A stretch of 64,000 nucleotides of DNA from Blastococcus fimeti (GTDB lineage: Bacteria > Actinomycetota > Actinomycetes > Mycobacteriales > Geodermatophilaceae), in the NCBI GenBank assembly GCA_900102115.1, contig FNAW01000005.1:1-64000 (forward strand). Direction: 5' to 3'. The notes below the pieces were generated by a model. That model was not told where the DNA came from. It made no database searches and saw only the letters and a list, made by a program, of their open reading frames with translations. Below, piece after piece: positions 28,884 to 36,671 of this stretch (positions are counted from its first letter, which is position 1; each line of letters starts with the position of its first letter). The translations under genes were made by a program, and so were the position numbers.

Positions 28884-29563
28884 GCCGCCGGGAGGGGCGT
28901 GGTCGGCGGCTCCGTCGTGGCCGGCGCGGTGGTGGTCGGCGGTGCGGTCGTCGTGGGTGGCGCCGTGGTCGTGGGCGGTGTGGTCGTGGGCGGTGTGGTC
29001 GGAGTCGTGGGCGGCGGGGCCGTCGTCGTCGGCGGCGTGGTGTCGGCGGGTGGCGTGGTGTCGGTCGGCGGAACGGGGTCGGCCGGCGGGGGCACGGGCG
29101 CGGGCGGGATCGCGGGGGGCGGTGCGGTCGTCGTGGCCGCGGCCGTGCGCCGCGCCGCGGGGGTGCTGCGTGGCGCCGTCCGCACCGGGGTCGACCGGGC
29201 GACCTCACGCGCCCGGGGCGCCGGCTCCGCCACCGGCTCGGGCGCGGCGGCGACCGGGACGGCCGGCGGGGGTGCGACCTGCGCCGGCGACGGTTCCGGG
29301 GCGACGGGGCCCATCACCAGCCCGCCCGGGCCCGCCGGCCGCCGCGCCTCGGCCACGGCAGTGCTGCGGTCCGCGGTCGTGGCCTCCCCGCTCGATGCGG
29401 CGGGGATCGTGACGAGGGCCAGCCAGGCGATCGCGGCCACGACGGCCACGGCGCCCAGGGCGTCGAGCGGTCGCCGCCAGCGCGGCACGTCGAGCCACTG
29501 GACCGCCGGCTGCTCCCGGCGCCGCCCCGGGGGCACCCCCCGGTTCGCACGTGCGTGGGCCAC
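28880..29563 (-). CDS. Single-pass membrane protein with Pro/Thr-rich tail, function unknown
   Basis: 227 residues from GTG 29563, which has GGGGAGG 5 bases upstream. The N-terminal ~35 residues are basic (RGVPPGRRREQPAVQW). One transmembrane segment lies at about 40-60 (LGAVAVVAAIAWLALVTIP). After that the protein is low-complexity: Ala/Pro to residue ~130, then some 65 residues of TTTAPPTTTPP-like repeats. This has the form of a cell-wall-spanning stalk without a recognisable head domain. Function not known. The DNA of the tail (28900-29090) is a degenerate tandem repeat. Confidence 0.7.
   Translation of the reverse strand: MAHARANRGVPPGRRREQPAVQWLDVPRWRRPLDALGAVAVVAAIAWLALVTIPAASSGEATTADRSTAVAEARRPAGPGGLVMGPVAPEPSPAQVAPPPAVPVAAAPEPVAEPAPRAREVARSTPVRTAPRSTPAARRTAAATTTAPPPAIPPAPVPPPADPVPPTDTTPPADTTPPTTTAPPPTTPTTPPTTTPPTTTAPPTTTAPPTTTAPATTEPPTTPLPAA
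28900..29090. repeat. Degenerate tandem repeat encoding a Pro/Thr tail
   Basis: GGTGGTCGTGGGCGG-like units repeated with variation, seen on the plus strand. They encode Thr-Thr-Pro/Ala units on the minus strand. Such DNA can vary in length by slippage. Confidence 0.65.
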
Positions 29564-29722
29564 GGCCGCCTCCCCGTGTCGCTGCTGCTGGGCACTGCGA
29601 CGGCACGATGTCGGAGCAGGTCGGGCGCGCGGGGCGTCGGCGTCGCCGCTGCGGATCGGGACGGCGGCCGCACGGTGGGGCGCCACGCAGCGGCACCGGG
29701 AGGATGCGCGGTGTCTCGGCGG

Positions 29723-30268
29723 TCAGCCGCGCGCGGCCCGGCCGATCGCCGCGAGGTAGCGCCGCGTGCCCAGCCGCTGGAGGCCGAGGCTGAGCGGACC
29801 CGCCAGCCGGGCGGCGCGGCTCGCCAGCCGGAAGAACACCCGGATCTCGAAGACGACGGCGCCGTCCGGCAGCAGCCGCACGGTGAACCGCTCCTCGCCG
29901 CTCTCCGGATGGCCCGCCAGGGTGCCGTAGGAGAAGCCACGCTCGTCGCCGTCCGTCTGCGCCCAGACCACCCGGCAGGGCAGCTCGTAGCCCAGCCGGG
30001 CGAACCCGGCGGTGAGGACGACGACGGTGCCGGGCACGCCGGCCGGGCCGCTCGCGCGCACGCGGAACCCGACGCTGCGCTGGGCGCGCCAGCCGAACAC
30101 CGCTGCCGACGCCCGCTCGAGGTCCGCCCGCCCCGAGCCGACGACCGCCGAGTAGGTGGCCGTGCGGTACCCCGCGGGCAGCTCGGCCTCGCCGGTGGCC
30201 CCGACCTCCGGGTAGTTGAACGGCGCATCGGCCAGCGCCGCGGGGTCGGTCGCGCGGAGAAGTACCAC
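29723..30268 (-). CDS. DUF1990 family protein
   Basis: 181 residues. FNYPEVGATG near residue 20 and the following YRTATYSAVVGSGRADLERAS, with VVWAQTDGDERGFSYGTLAGHPESGEERF later, match the DUF1990 pattern (a START/SRPBCC-like fold is suspected, with no established function). Pro-Glu-Ser-Gly-Glu-Glu in the middle is typical. The gene is divergent from trmO across 55 bases. GTG 30268 is chosen because the domain begins directly after it, and AAGACT lies 7 bases upstream. The 159 bases between this gene and the upstream end of the Pro/Thr protein hold nothing I recognise. Confidence 0.8.
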   Translation of the reverse strand: MVLLRATDPAALADAPFNYPEVGATGEAELPAGYRTATYSAVVGSGRADLERASAAVFGWRAQRSVGFRVRASGPAGVPGTVVVLTAGFARLGYELPCRVVWAQTDGDERGFSYGTLAGHPESGEERFTVRLLPDGAVVFEIRVFFRLASRAARLAGPLSLGLQRLGTRRYLAAIGRAARG

Positions 30269-30323
30269 GCGGCGCAGTCTTCCCGTCCCGGAAGGGCCGC
30301 GCCCGGGCTGGCAGGCTGCCGGC

Positions 30324-30794
30324 ATGGAGATGACCCCGATCGGCCGCGTCGGCTCACCGCGCACGGAGCCGCTGGACGACGACTGGGACTCGGTCACCGC
30401 GACCGTCACGCTGGACGCCGAGCGGTTCACCCCCGACGCCCTCGACGGGCTGACGGAGTTCTCCCACGTCGAGGTGGTCTACGTGTTCGACCGCGTCGAC
30501 CCGGAGGGGATCCAGACCCGCGCGCGGCACCCCCGCAACAACCCCGACTGGCCGCAGGTCGGGATCTTCGCCCAGCGCGCCAAGGGCCGGCCCAACCGGA
30601 TCGGGGTCAGCGTGTGCCGGCTGCTCGGGGTCGACGGGCTGACGCTGACGGTGCACGCCCTGGACGCCATCGACGGCACTCCGGTGCTCGACGTGAAGCC
30701 CTACCTGGCGGAGTTCGCGCCGCGCGGCGAGGTCCGGCAACCCGCCTGGTCGCACGAGCTGATGTCCGGATACTGGGTCTCGCCGTCCCGGTAG
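30324..30794 (+). CDS. trmO: tRNA (N6-threonylcarbamoyladenosine-N6)-methyltransferase, TrmO family
   Basis: 156 residues. PIGRVGSPRTEPLDDDW, EFSHVEVVYVFDRVDPEG, RHPRNNPDWPQVGIFAQRAKG and PNRIGVSVCRLL are the TrmO/YaeB (UPF0066) signatures. The family is an S-adenosylmethionine-dependent enzyme that adds a methyl group to t6A at position 37 of a threonine tRNA. VLDVKPYLAEFAPRGE is the conserved C-terminal block. The protein is shorter than E. coli TrmO (about 235) because the extra C-terminal domain is missing, as in many archaeal and actinobacterial members. CAGGCT lies 6 bases before ATG 30324. Confidence 0.88.
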   Translation: MEMTPIGRVGSPRTEPLDDDWDSVTATVTLDAERFTPDALDGLTEFSHVEVVYVFDRVDPEGIQTRARHPRNNPDWPQVGIFAQRAKGRPNRIGVSVCRLLGVDGLTLTVHALDAIDGTPVLDVKPYLAEFAPRGEVRQPAWSHELMSGYWVSPSR

Positions 30795-30807
30795 GGTCGC
30801 CGGCACT

Positions 30808-31653
30808 GTGCTCGCCTCCGTCACCGCCACCCGCTACGTCACCCCGCTGCGCGAGGGTGGCTCGCTGCCGGGGCTCATGGAGGCCGACGACCTCGGCACC
30901 TACGTCGTCAAGTGGCGGGCGGCCGGGCAGGGCGTGAACGTGCTGGTCGCGGAGGTGGTCTGCGGCGAGCTGGCCCGCGCCCTGGGTCTGCCGGTGCCGA
31001 CGATCGTGACCGTCGACGTCGCCCCGGAACTCGCCGTGGGGGAGCCGGACGTCGAGGTGCAGGAGCTGCTGCAGCGGTCGGCCGGTATCAACCTGGGGCT
31101 GGACTACCTGCCCGGGGCGCTGGACTTCGAGGCGGGCGCCGACGGTGTGGACGGCGGGCTCGCCGGCCGGGTGCTGTGGTTCGACGCGCTGGTCGGCAAC
31201 GTCGACCGCTCCTGGCGGAACCCGAACATGCTCTTCTGGCACGACCGGCTGCAGCTGATCGACCACGGCGCCGCGCTGACCTTCCACCACCACTGGCCCG
31301 GGGCCGAGGCGGCGGTGGCCCGGCCCTACGACGCCTCGACGCACGCGCTGATCGAGTCCGCCCCCGACGTGCCCGCCGCCGACGCCGCGCTGGCGCCCCT
31401 GGTCACCCGGGAGCTGCTGGACGGCGTCCTGGCGCTGGTGCCCGACGAGTGGCTGCAGGGCCGGCCGGCCGACGAGCTGCGCGCCCGTTACGTCGGCCAG
31501 CTCCTGGCCCGGCTCGCGGCGCGCGACGCCTGGCTGCCGGGGCTGGTCACGGCCGCCGAGGCCGGGGGAGCGGGCCGCCGGCGGGCGCCGCGGGGGGAGA
31601 ACCGCCCGTCGTGGCTCGGCCCGCCGCCGCCCGAGGGGGTCACCCAGCGATGA
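30808..31653 (+). CDS. HipA-like kinase family protein
   Basis: 281 residues. The N-terminal lobe has YVVKWRAAGQGVNVLVAEVV, with a Lys at the position used for ATP. The catalytic part has WFDALVGNVDRSWRNPNML, matching the D-x-N-x-D-R-x-x-x-N pattern of HipA-type kinases, and IDHGAALTFHHH in place of the DFG-like metal motif. It lacks the N-terminal HipB-contacting domain, and no HipB is nearby. The last ~20 residues are Pro/Arg-rich. It overlaps the DUF3037 gene by 4 bases. Start GTG 30808, with TAGGGT 10 bases upstream. Confidence 0.82.
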   Translation: MLASVTATRYVTPLREGGSLPGLMEADDLGTYVVKWRAAGQGVNVLVAEVVCGELARALGLPVPTIVTVDVAPELAVGEPDVEVQELLQRSAGINLGLDYLPGALDFEAGADGVDGGLAGRVLWFDALVGNVDRSWRNPNMLFWHDRLQLIDHGAALTFHHHWPGAEAAVARPYDASTHALIESAPDVPAADAALAPLVTRELLDGVLALVPDEWLQGRPADELRARYVGQLLARLAARDAWLPGLVTAAEAGGAGRRRAPRGENRPSWLGPPPPEGVTQR

Positions 31654-32039
31654 GGGAGACCTTCGAGTACGCCGTGCTGCGGGTCGTGCCGCGCGTCGAG
31701 CGCGGGGAGTTCCTCAACGCCGGCGTCCTCGTCTACTGCCGCCAGCGCGACTACCTCGGCTCGCGGGTGCACCTCGACCCCGAGCGGCTGCGCGCGCTCG
31801 ACCCCACCGCCGACGCCGCCGGGATCGGCCGGGCGCTGCAGGCGGCGGCCGACGTGTGCGCCGCCGACCCCGGCGCGGGCGCCGCCGGCCGGGAAGCTCT
31901 GGGCTCCCGGTTCCGCTGGCTCACCGCGCCGCGCAGCACCGTCATCCAGCCCGGTCCGGTGCACACCGGCCTCACCGCCGACCCGGACGCCGAGGCCGAC
32001 CGGCTGTTCCGCCTGCTGGTGCTCCCGGTCGGGGGCTGA
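31650..32039 (+). CDS. DUF3037 protein, partner of the HipA-like kinase
   Basis: 129 residues. FEYAVLRVVPRVERGEFLNAG followed by VLVYCRQRDYL is the DUF3037 signature. The family is poorly characterised; members are often next to a HipA-like gene. ATG 31650 overlaps the kinase stop as ATGA, so both are made from one message. By analogy with two-component toxin, kinase or effector pairs, a regulatory or substrate role is possible but unproven. The gene ends just before a strong bidirectional hairpin. Confidence 0.82.
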   Translation: MRETFEYAVLRVVPRVERGEFLNAGVLVYCRQRDYLGSRVHLDPERLRALDPTADAAGIGRALQAAADVCAADPGAGAAGREALGSRFRWLTAPRSTVIQPGPVHTGLTADPDAEADRLFRLLVLPVGG

Positions 32040-32055
32040 GGCTCCCCGGAACGCG

Positions 32056-32089
32056 ACCGCGCCTCCCCGCCGGGGCGGGGAGGCGCGGT
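32056..32089. terminator. Bidirectional hairpin terminator
   Basis: Perfect 16-base arms (32056-32071 and 32074-32089), closed by GG, between the convergent stops at 32039 and 32108. Very GC-rich, no U-run. Confidence 0.75.
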
Positions 32090-32107
32090 GCTACCGGGAT
32101 GCGGTGA

Positions 32108-32629
32108 TCAGCGCAGCGTGAACGTGAGCGTCGTGGCGTTGCCGAGCACGTCGTAGGCGACCAGGGTGTTCTCGCCCCGCACGGCACCGAAGGTGCCGGG
32201 CTTCACGAAGTTGACGTCGGACCAGGCGTTGTCGCTGAGGTCCTTGACCTTGCCGTTGATCTCGACCCGGTCGACCTTCGCGGCGTCGTGGAGCTTGAAG
32301 CTGACCAGCTCGTAGCCGGCGGTGTCCCCGACCGTGTAGCGCTCGCCGTCCTTGACGGTCACCCGCGGACCCGTGCCGTCGAGCGTGAAGGTCAGGGTCT
32401 GGGTGTTGCCCGCGACGTCGTACACGACGATCGTGTTCCGGCCCTCGACGGCGCCGAGGACGCCCGGCTTCACGAAGTTGACGTCGGACCAGGCGTTGTT
32501 GCCGAGGTCCTTGACCGTGCCGTTGATCGCCACCTTGTCGACCTTGCCCGCGTCGTGGAGCTTGAACGAGACGAGGCCGAAGGTGTCACCGCTGCGGACG
32601 GTGAAGCCCGCCCCGTCCTTCACGGTGAT
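32108..32629 (-). repeat. In-gene tandem duplication of about 250 bp
   Basis: Two consecutive units, roughly 32380-32629 and 32108-32375, encode closely similar protein repeats. Shared blocks such as SFKLHDA and AWSDVNFVKPG are nearly identical at DNA level (for example AACGTGGTCCGACGTCAACT-like stretches). Confidence 0.65.
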
Positions 32630-33481
32630 CGTCGGGCGGGTCGTGTCCGGGATCGGCTCGAGGGTGACGGTGAAGGTCGGGTTCGAGAAGTACGACGAGG
32701 CCCCGGTGGTGGGCATCCACCAGGCGCCGTCGCGCTGGGTGACCGGGATGTCGGCGTAGTCGTCAGCGGTCACCGAGGCCACGCGCTGGCCCGCGGGAGC
32801 CGTGATGCGGATGCCGATCTCGTCGGGGACGTGCCGGACGTAGCCGTAGCCCTCGAACGCCTCGTACGTGCCCTCGCCCCCGCTGAACTGGTACTCGGTG
32901 GCCGGGTACCAGCTGCCGCCGGAACCGAACTCGACCGAGGTGAGCCCGCTGGCCACGGTCCCGTCGGCGTACCGGACGTCGGCGGCGGCGCGCAGCGCCG
33001 TCATGCCGACGAGTCGCTGCTCGCCGTCCGCGTCGACCGTGAGGGAGAGCTCGCCGGACGCCATGCCCTGGTAGCTCGCGATGGGCAGGCGCTCGATGTC
33101 GTCGGCGCTCGCCGCGCCGGTGGCGTCGAAGAACACCTCGCCCGCGGGGTTGTTGGGCGCCGTCAGGTAGACCTTCGCGGGGCCGACGGGCACGTTCTCG
33201 AACACCTGGTCGCCGTCGGCGGTGTCGCTCGCGTAGTGACGGCTGCCGTCGGAGGCGACGAGCCACGCGCTGTTGCTCGTCCGCTTCTGGTCGGTCGTGC
33301 CGTCCCGCGCGGTCTTCGACGGGTCGAAGAGGCCGTCCGCGTAGCGGTCGTCGAACCGGGTGACGGTGACGGTGCCGGTGCTCTGGTCGGAGTCCTCGGC
33401 GGCGATCGCCGGCAGTGGCGCGACGACGATCGCCGCGGCGACGCCGGTCGCTGCGATGCCGTACCTGGAGACAGGTCGCAC
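32108..33481 (-). CDS. Secreted protein with two tandem C-terminal repeats
   Basis: 457 residues from GTG 33481, which has GGGAG 7 bases upstream. A signal peptide ends after PLPAIAA at about residue 28. The middle (~30-290) is a beta-rich region that I do not recognise; it carries VTVTRFDDRYADGLFDP near its start and ITAPAGQRVASV near the end. The C-terminal ~170 residues are two repeats of about 82 residues, each with SFKLHDA-KVD, INGTVKDL or INGKVKDL, AWSDVNFVKPG and TLTFTL. I recall such repeats at the ends of secreted actinobacterial proteins, probably as cell-surface or glycan-binding units. No sortase motif is visible. Confidence 0.75.
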   Translation of the reverse strand: MRPVSRYGIAATGVAAAIVVAPLPAIAAEDSDQSTGTVTVTRFDDRYADGLFDPSKTARDGTTDQKRTSNSAWLVASDGSRHYASDTADGDQVFENVPVGPAKVYLTAPNNPAGEVFFDATGAASADDIERLPIASYQGMASGELSLTVDADGEQRLVGMTALRAAADVRYADGTVASGLTSVEFGSGGSWYPATEYQFSGGEGTYEAFEGYGYVRHVPDEIGIRITAPAGQRVASVTADDYADIPVTQRDGAWWMPTTGASSYFSNPTFTVTLEPIPDTTRPTITVKDGAGFTVRSGDTFGLVSFKLHDAGKVDKVAINGTVKDLGNNAWSDVNFVKPGVLGAVEGRNTIVVYDVAGNTQTLTFTLDGTGPRVTVKDGERYTVGDTAGYELVSFKLHDAAKVDRVEINGKVKDLSDNAWSDVNFVKPGTFGAVRGENTLVAYDVLGNATTLTFTLR

Positions 33482-33686
33482 GTTGTTGCTCCCAAGGGTC
33501 AGGGTGCCGGGGGAGGGGGCCCGGTCATCTCGGAAGCTAGCCAGGGCGAACGCGCAGGTCAGGTGATGCACGAGGATGTTCACGCGCTGGTCGTCGCCCG
33601 TTCCGTGGCGAGAGGCGGGGACGTCGTCCGGTGAGCCGATCAGGGTGACCGCGGTCTCGTCCGCGCTGGTCACGGCATCGTGAGGG

Positions 33687-33983
33687 TCAGGTCCTGGGGA
33701 GCAGGGCGTCGATCCGCCGGGCCAGCGCGAGGTCCAGCTCGCTCACGCCGCCCTCGGAGTGGCTGACCAGAGAGAGGTGCAGCGTCCGCCAGCGCAGGTC
33801 AACGTCGGGGTGGTGGTCGAGCTCCTCGGCGACGTCGGCGATCGCCACGATCGCGGCGACGGCGTCCCGGAAGCTCGGCAGCTCGACGCTGCGGCGCAGG
33901 CCGTCGGCGTCGCCGGACCACAGCGGCAGCCCGGCCAGCGCGGTGGCGACGGCGTCGGGAGAGAGGCGGGGTGGTCGGGGCAT
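33687..33983 (-). CDS. 4a-hydroxytetrahydrobiopterin dehydratase (pterin-4a-carbinolamine dehydratase)
   Basis: 98 residues, the usual size. ELDHHPDVDLRWRTLHLSLVSH holds the catalytic histidine pair, and SELDLALARRIDALL completes the family. It recycles pterin cofactor after aromatic amino acid hydroxylation, or acts in molybdopterin-related or regulatory roles in bacteria that lack hydroxylases; which applies here cannot be seen. The gene lies 24 bases after cysH in the same direction, so it could be read from the sulfur operon. The 205 bases between it and the secreted protein start (33482-33686) hold no recognisable gene. Confidence 0.9.
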   Translation of the reverse strand: MPRPPRLSPDAVATALAGLPLWSGDADGLRRSVELPSFRDAVAAIVAIADVAEELDHHPDVDLRWRTLHLSLVSHSEGGVSELDLALARRIDALLPRT

Positions 33984-34007
33984 GCCCCGATCCTCCCGCC
34001 GATCAGC

Positions 34008-34718
34008 TCAGGTGTGCAGGCCGCACTCGGTCTTGGTCGAGCCCGCCCAGCGTCCGGCGCGGGGGTCCTCGCCGGGAGCCACGGGCCGGGTGCACGGCGC
34101 GCAGCCGATGGAGCCGTAGCCCAGCTCGAACAGCGGGTTGACCGGCACCTGGTGCTCGGCGATGTAGGCGTCGACGACGTCCTGCGTCCAGCCGGCCATC
34201 GGGTTGACCTTCACCATGCCGCGCTTGGCGTCCCAGTCGACCAGCTTCGTGTCGGCGCGGGTCACCGACTCGTCGCGGCGGACGCCGGAGCCCCACGCGG
34301 CGTATCCGGCCAGCGCCTGGGCGAGCGGCTTGACCTTCCGCATCTCGCAGCAGAGGTCCGGGTCGCGATCGTGCAGCTTCGCCCCGAAGGAGAGGTCCTG
34401 CTCGCCCACGGTCTGGGGCGCGGTGACGTTGACCAGCGTGATCGGCAGGACCGAGGTGATCCAGTCGCGGGTGCCGATCGTCTCGGCGAAGTGGTACCCG
34501 GTGTCCAGGAAGACCACGTTGACGCCCGGGATGACCCGGCTGGCCAGGTGGGAGAGCAGGCCGTCGGCCATGGAGGAGGTGATGGCGAAGGAGTCGCCGA
34601 ACGTCTCACCGGCCCAGCGGAGGACGGCCAGCGCCTGCTCGACCGGATCGGTGATCGTCGAGAAGCGTGCGTCGGCCTCGGCGGCCAGTTCCGGCGTTGC
34701 TGCCAGTGCGGTCGTCAT
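34008..34718 (-). CDS. cysH: Phosphoadenylyl/adenylyl-sulfate reductase
   Basis: 236 residues. ITSSMADGLLSHLASRV is the PP-loop-like start, and VVFLDTGYHFAETI follows. The cysteine pairs LCCEMRKVKPL and GCAPCTRPV, the ligands for a [4Fe-4S] cluster, make it the APS-reductase type; KTECGLH at the C-terminus carries the catalytic Cys. It reduces activated sulfate to sulfite for SirA. ATG 34718 overlaps the stop of the zinc-ribbon gene (ATGA), so it is the third gene of the sirA operon. Thioredoxin is the expected electron donor. Confidence 0.96.
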   Translation of the reverse strand: MTTALAATPELAAEADARFSTITDPVEQALAVLRWAGETFGDSFAITSSMADGLLSHLASRVIPGVNVVFLDTGYHFAETIGTRDWITSVLPITLVNVTAPQTVGEQDLSFGAKLHDRDPDLCCEMRKVKPLAQALAGYAAWGSGVRRDESVTRADTKLVDWDAKRGMVKVNPMAGWTQDVVDAYIAEHQVPVNPLFELGYGSIGCAPCTRPVAPGEDPRAGRWAGSTKTECGLHT

Positions 34719-34891
34719 CCCTGCTGGACCCCCGTTGCGATCAGGCGGACGGAGAACGCCCGCAGGCAGGCACCACAGCGCCAGCCGTCGGTCGAGTCGT
34801 CCTCGTACGGGGTGAGTTCCTCGTCCCCGCAGTACGGGCAGTGGAACACCGGCAGCTGCCGTTGTCTTCCGCCGGGCCGCTCCTCGGTCAC
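34715..34891 (-). CDS. Small zinc-ribbon protein between sirA and cysH
   Basis: 58 residues. FHCPYCGDEELTPYEDD and then WRCGACLRAFSVRL give two CxxC pairs about 20 residues apart, a classical zinc ribbon. It overlaps both neighbours by 4 bases (GTG 34891 in the sirA stop, TGA in the cysH start), so it must be made with them. I recall a small gene at the same place in Streptomyces sulfate operons. A role in metal supply, cluster assembly or redox control of CysH or SirA is possible, without evidence. Confidence 0.85.
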   Translation of the reverse strand: MTEERPGGRQRQLPVFHCPYCGDEELTPYEDDSTDGWRCGACLRAFSVRLIATGVQQG

Positions 34892-36561
34892 AGCAGCCAG
34901 GCCTCCTCGGCCCGCGAGACGTAGTGGGCGAAGGACTCGCCGTCGGTGCGGCGCTCCACGAAGCCGCGGAGCACGCGCTCGCAGTAGTCCACGGTCTCGG
35001 CCTTGGTCACCTTGTGGCCGCGGAACTTGCGGCCGAACGTGGCCTCGACGCCGAGGTGTCCACCGAGGTGGACCTGGAAGCCCTCGACCATCTCGCCGCT
35101 GTCGTCGCGCACCATCGAGCCCTTGAAGCCGATGTCGGCGGTCTGGAAGCGAGCGCAGCTGTTCGGGCAGCCGTTGACGTTGATGCCGATCGGCACGTCG
35201 AAGTCCGGCAGCCGCTTCTCCAGCTCGGCGTAGAGGTCCTGCGCGTGCTGCTTGGTCTCGACGATCGCGAGCTTGCAGTACTCGAGGCCGGTGCAGGCCA
35301 TGGTGCCGCGGCGGAACGCGCTCGGGCGGACCTGCAGGTCGTGCGCCGCGAGGGCGGTGACCAGCGCCTCGACCCGCTCGTCGGGGACGTCGAGGATGAC
35401 CAGCTTCTGCTGCGTCGTCGTCCGGATGCGGCCCTGGCCGTACTCGTCGGCCAGGTCGGCGATCGTGCTGAGCAGGGTGCCGCTGATCCGGCCGGTGCGC
35501 AGGGCGAACCCGACGGCGTTGAGGCCGTCCTTCTGCCGGCTGACGCCGACGTGGTCGCGCTGGTCGTGCTTGGCGGGAGCGGGGGCCGGGCCGTCCGGCA
35601 GCGCGGCGTGCAGGTACTCGTCCTGCAGCACCTGGCGGAACTTCTCCGGGCCCCAGTCGGCCATGAGGAACTTGATCCGCGCCCGGTTGCGCTGCCGCCG
35701 GTAGCCGTAGTCGCGGAACACCGACGTGCACGCGGCCCAGACCTCGGTGACCTGGTCGGGACGGACGAAGACGCCCACCCGCTGGGCGAACATCGGGTTC
35801 GTGGACAGCCCGCCGCCGACCCACAGGTCGTAGCCGGCCTCGCCCTGGTCGTTCACGACGCCGACGAACGAGACGTCGTCGATCTCGGGCTCGGTGCAGT
35901 GGTCGACGCAGCCGGACATCGACGTCTTCCACTTGCGCGGCAGGTTGCTGAACTCGGGGCTGCCGACGTACTTCTCCACGGTCGCGGAGATGACGTCGGT
36001 GGCGTCGAGCACCTCGTCCTCGAGGATCCCGGCCAGCGGGCACCCGAGCATGACGCGCGGCACGTCGCCGCAGGCCTCCATCGTGCTCAAGCCCACCGAC
36101 TCGAGCCGGCGCCAGATCTCGGGCACGTCCTCGATGCGGATCCAGTGGTACTGCACGTTCTGCCGGTCGGTGACGTCGGCGACGTCGCGGCCGAACTCGG
36201 TGCTGATGCCGCCGAGGACCCGGAGCGCGTCGCTGGTCAGCTGCCCCCCGTCGATGCGGGCCCGCATCATGAAGTACTTGTCCTCGAGCTCCTCGGGCTC
36301 CAGCACGGCGGTCTTGCCCCCGGGGATGCCCTGGGCGCGCTGGGTGTAGAGGCCCATCCACCGCATGCGGCCGCGGAGGTCACCGGGGTCGATGCTGTCG
36401 AAGCCGTTCTTCGAGTAGATGTCGATGATCCGCTGGCGCACCTCGAGGCCGTCGGAGTCCTTCTTCATCCGCTCGTTCGGGTTGAGCGGCTCCCGGTAGC
36501 CCAGAGCCCACTGGCCCTCGCCGCGCTTGGGGCGGGTGCTCGTGCGGGTGGGAGTCGTCAC
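34888..36561 (-). CDS. sirA: Ferredoxin-dependent sulfite (nitrite/sulfite) reductase
   Basis: 557 residues with two repeated ferredoxin-like and siroheme domains. The cluster/siroheme ligands are MACTGLEYCKLA and NGCPNSCARFQ. Substrate-binding RGRMRWMGLYTQR and DRQNVQYHWI are present. YTQR and EACGDVPRVMLGC match the Tyr and Cys that are covalently linked in mycobacterial SirA (recalled). The enzyme reduces sulfite to sulfide with six electrons from ferredoxin. GTG 36561 is the start; the upstream 240 bases carry a leader peptide and hairpins. Nearby cysH argues for sulfite rather than nitrite. Confidence 0.96.
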   Translation of the reverse strand: MTTPTRTSTRPKRGEGQWALGYREPLNPNERMKKDSDGLEVRQRIIDIYSKNGFDSIDPGDLRGRMRWMGLYTQRAQGIPGGKTAVLEPEELEDKYFMMRARIDGGQLTSDALRVLGGISTEFGRDVADVTDRQNVQYHWIRIEDVPEIWRRLESVGLSTMEACGDVPRVMLGCPLAGILEDEVLDATDVISATVEKYVGSPEFSNLPRKWKTSMSGCVDHCTEPEIDDVSFVGVVNDQGEAGYDLWVGGGLSTNPMFAQRVGVFVRPDQVTEVWAACTSVFRDYGYRRQRNRARIKFLMADWGPEKFRQVLQDEYLHAALPDGPAPAPAKHDQRDHVGVSRQKDGLNAVGFALRTGRISGTLLSTIADLADEYGQGRIRTTTQQKLVILDVPDERVEALVTALAAHDLQVRPSAFRRGTMACTGLEYCKLAIVETKQHAQDLYAELEKRLPDFDVPIGINVNGCPNSCARFQTADIGFKGSMVRDDSGEMVEGFQVHLGGHLGVEATFGRKFRGHKVTKAETVDYCERVLRGFVERRTDGESFAHYVSRAEEAWLL

Positions 36562-36671
36562 GTCTCGTACTTCTTCCTGCGCCTGTTCCCGGCACGGCAG
36601 TCACCGCGCGGATCGGGAGGGCGCTGCCGGTTCGGTGATGCGCAGTGGGTGCTGCGCGTGAGGAGCCTGGG
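36562..36671 (-). promoter_or_regulatory. Attenuation/translation-control region between leader peptide and sirA
   Basis: The 110 bases between the leader stop and sirA contain two inverted repeats: GCGCAG/CTGCGC (36640-36657, 6-base loop) and CGGCAG/CTGCCG (36595-36600 with 36624-36629). AGGAAGAAG lies 13-20 bases before the sirA GTG. Alternative folds controlled by ribosome position on the leader are inferred. Confidence 0.5.

Noticed and set aside
28900..29090. Repeats taken at first as a CRISPR-like array
   Set aside because: The units are short, degenerate and in frame with a Pro/Thr tail; there are no spacers or cas genes.
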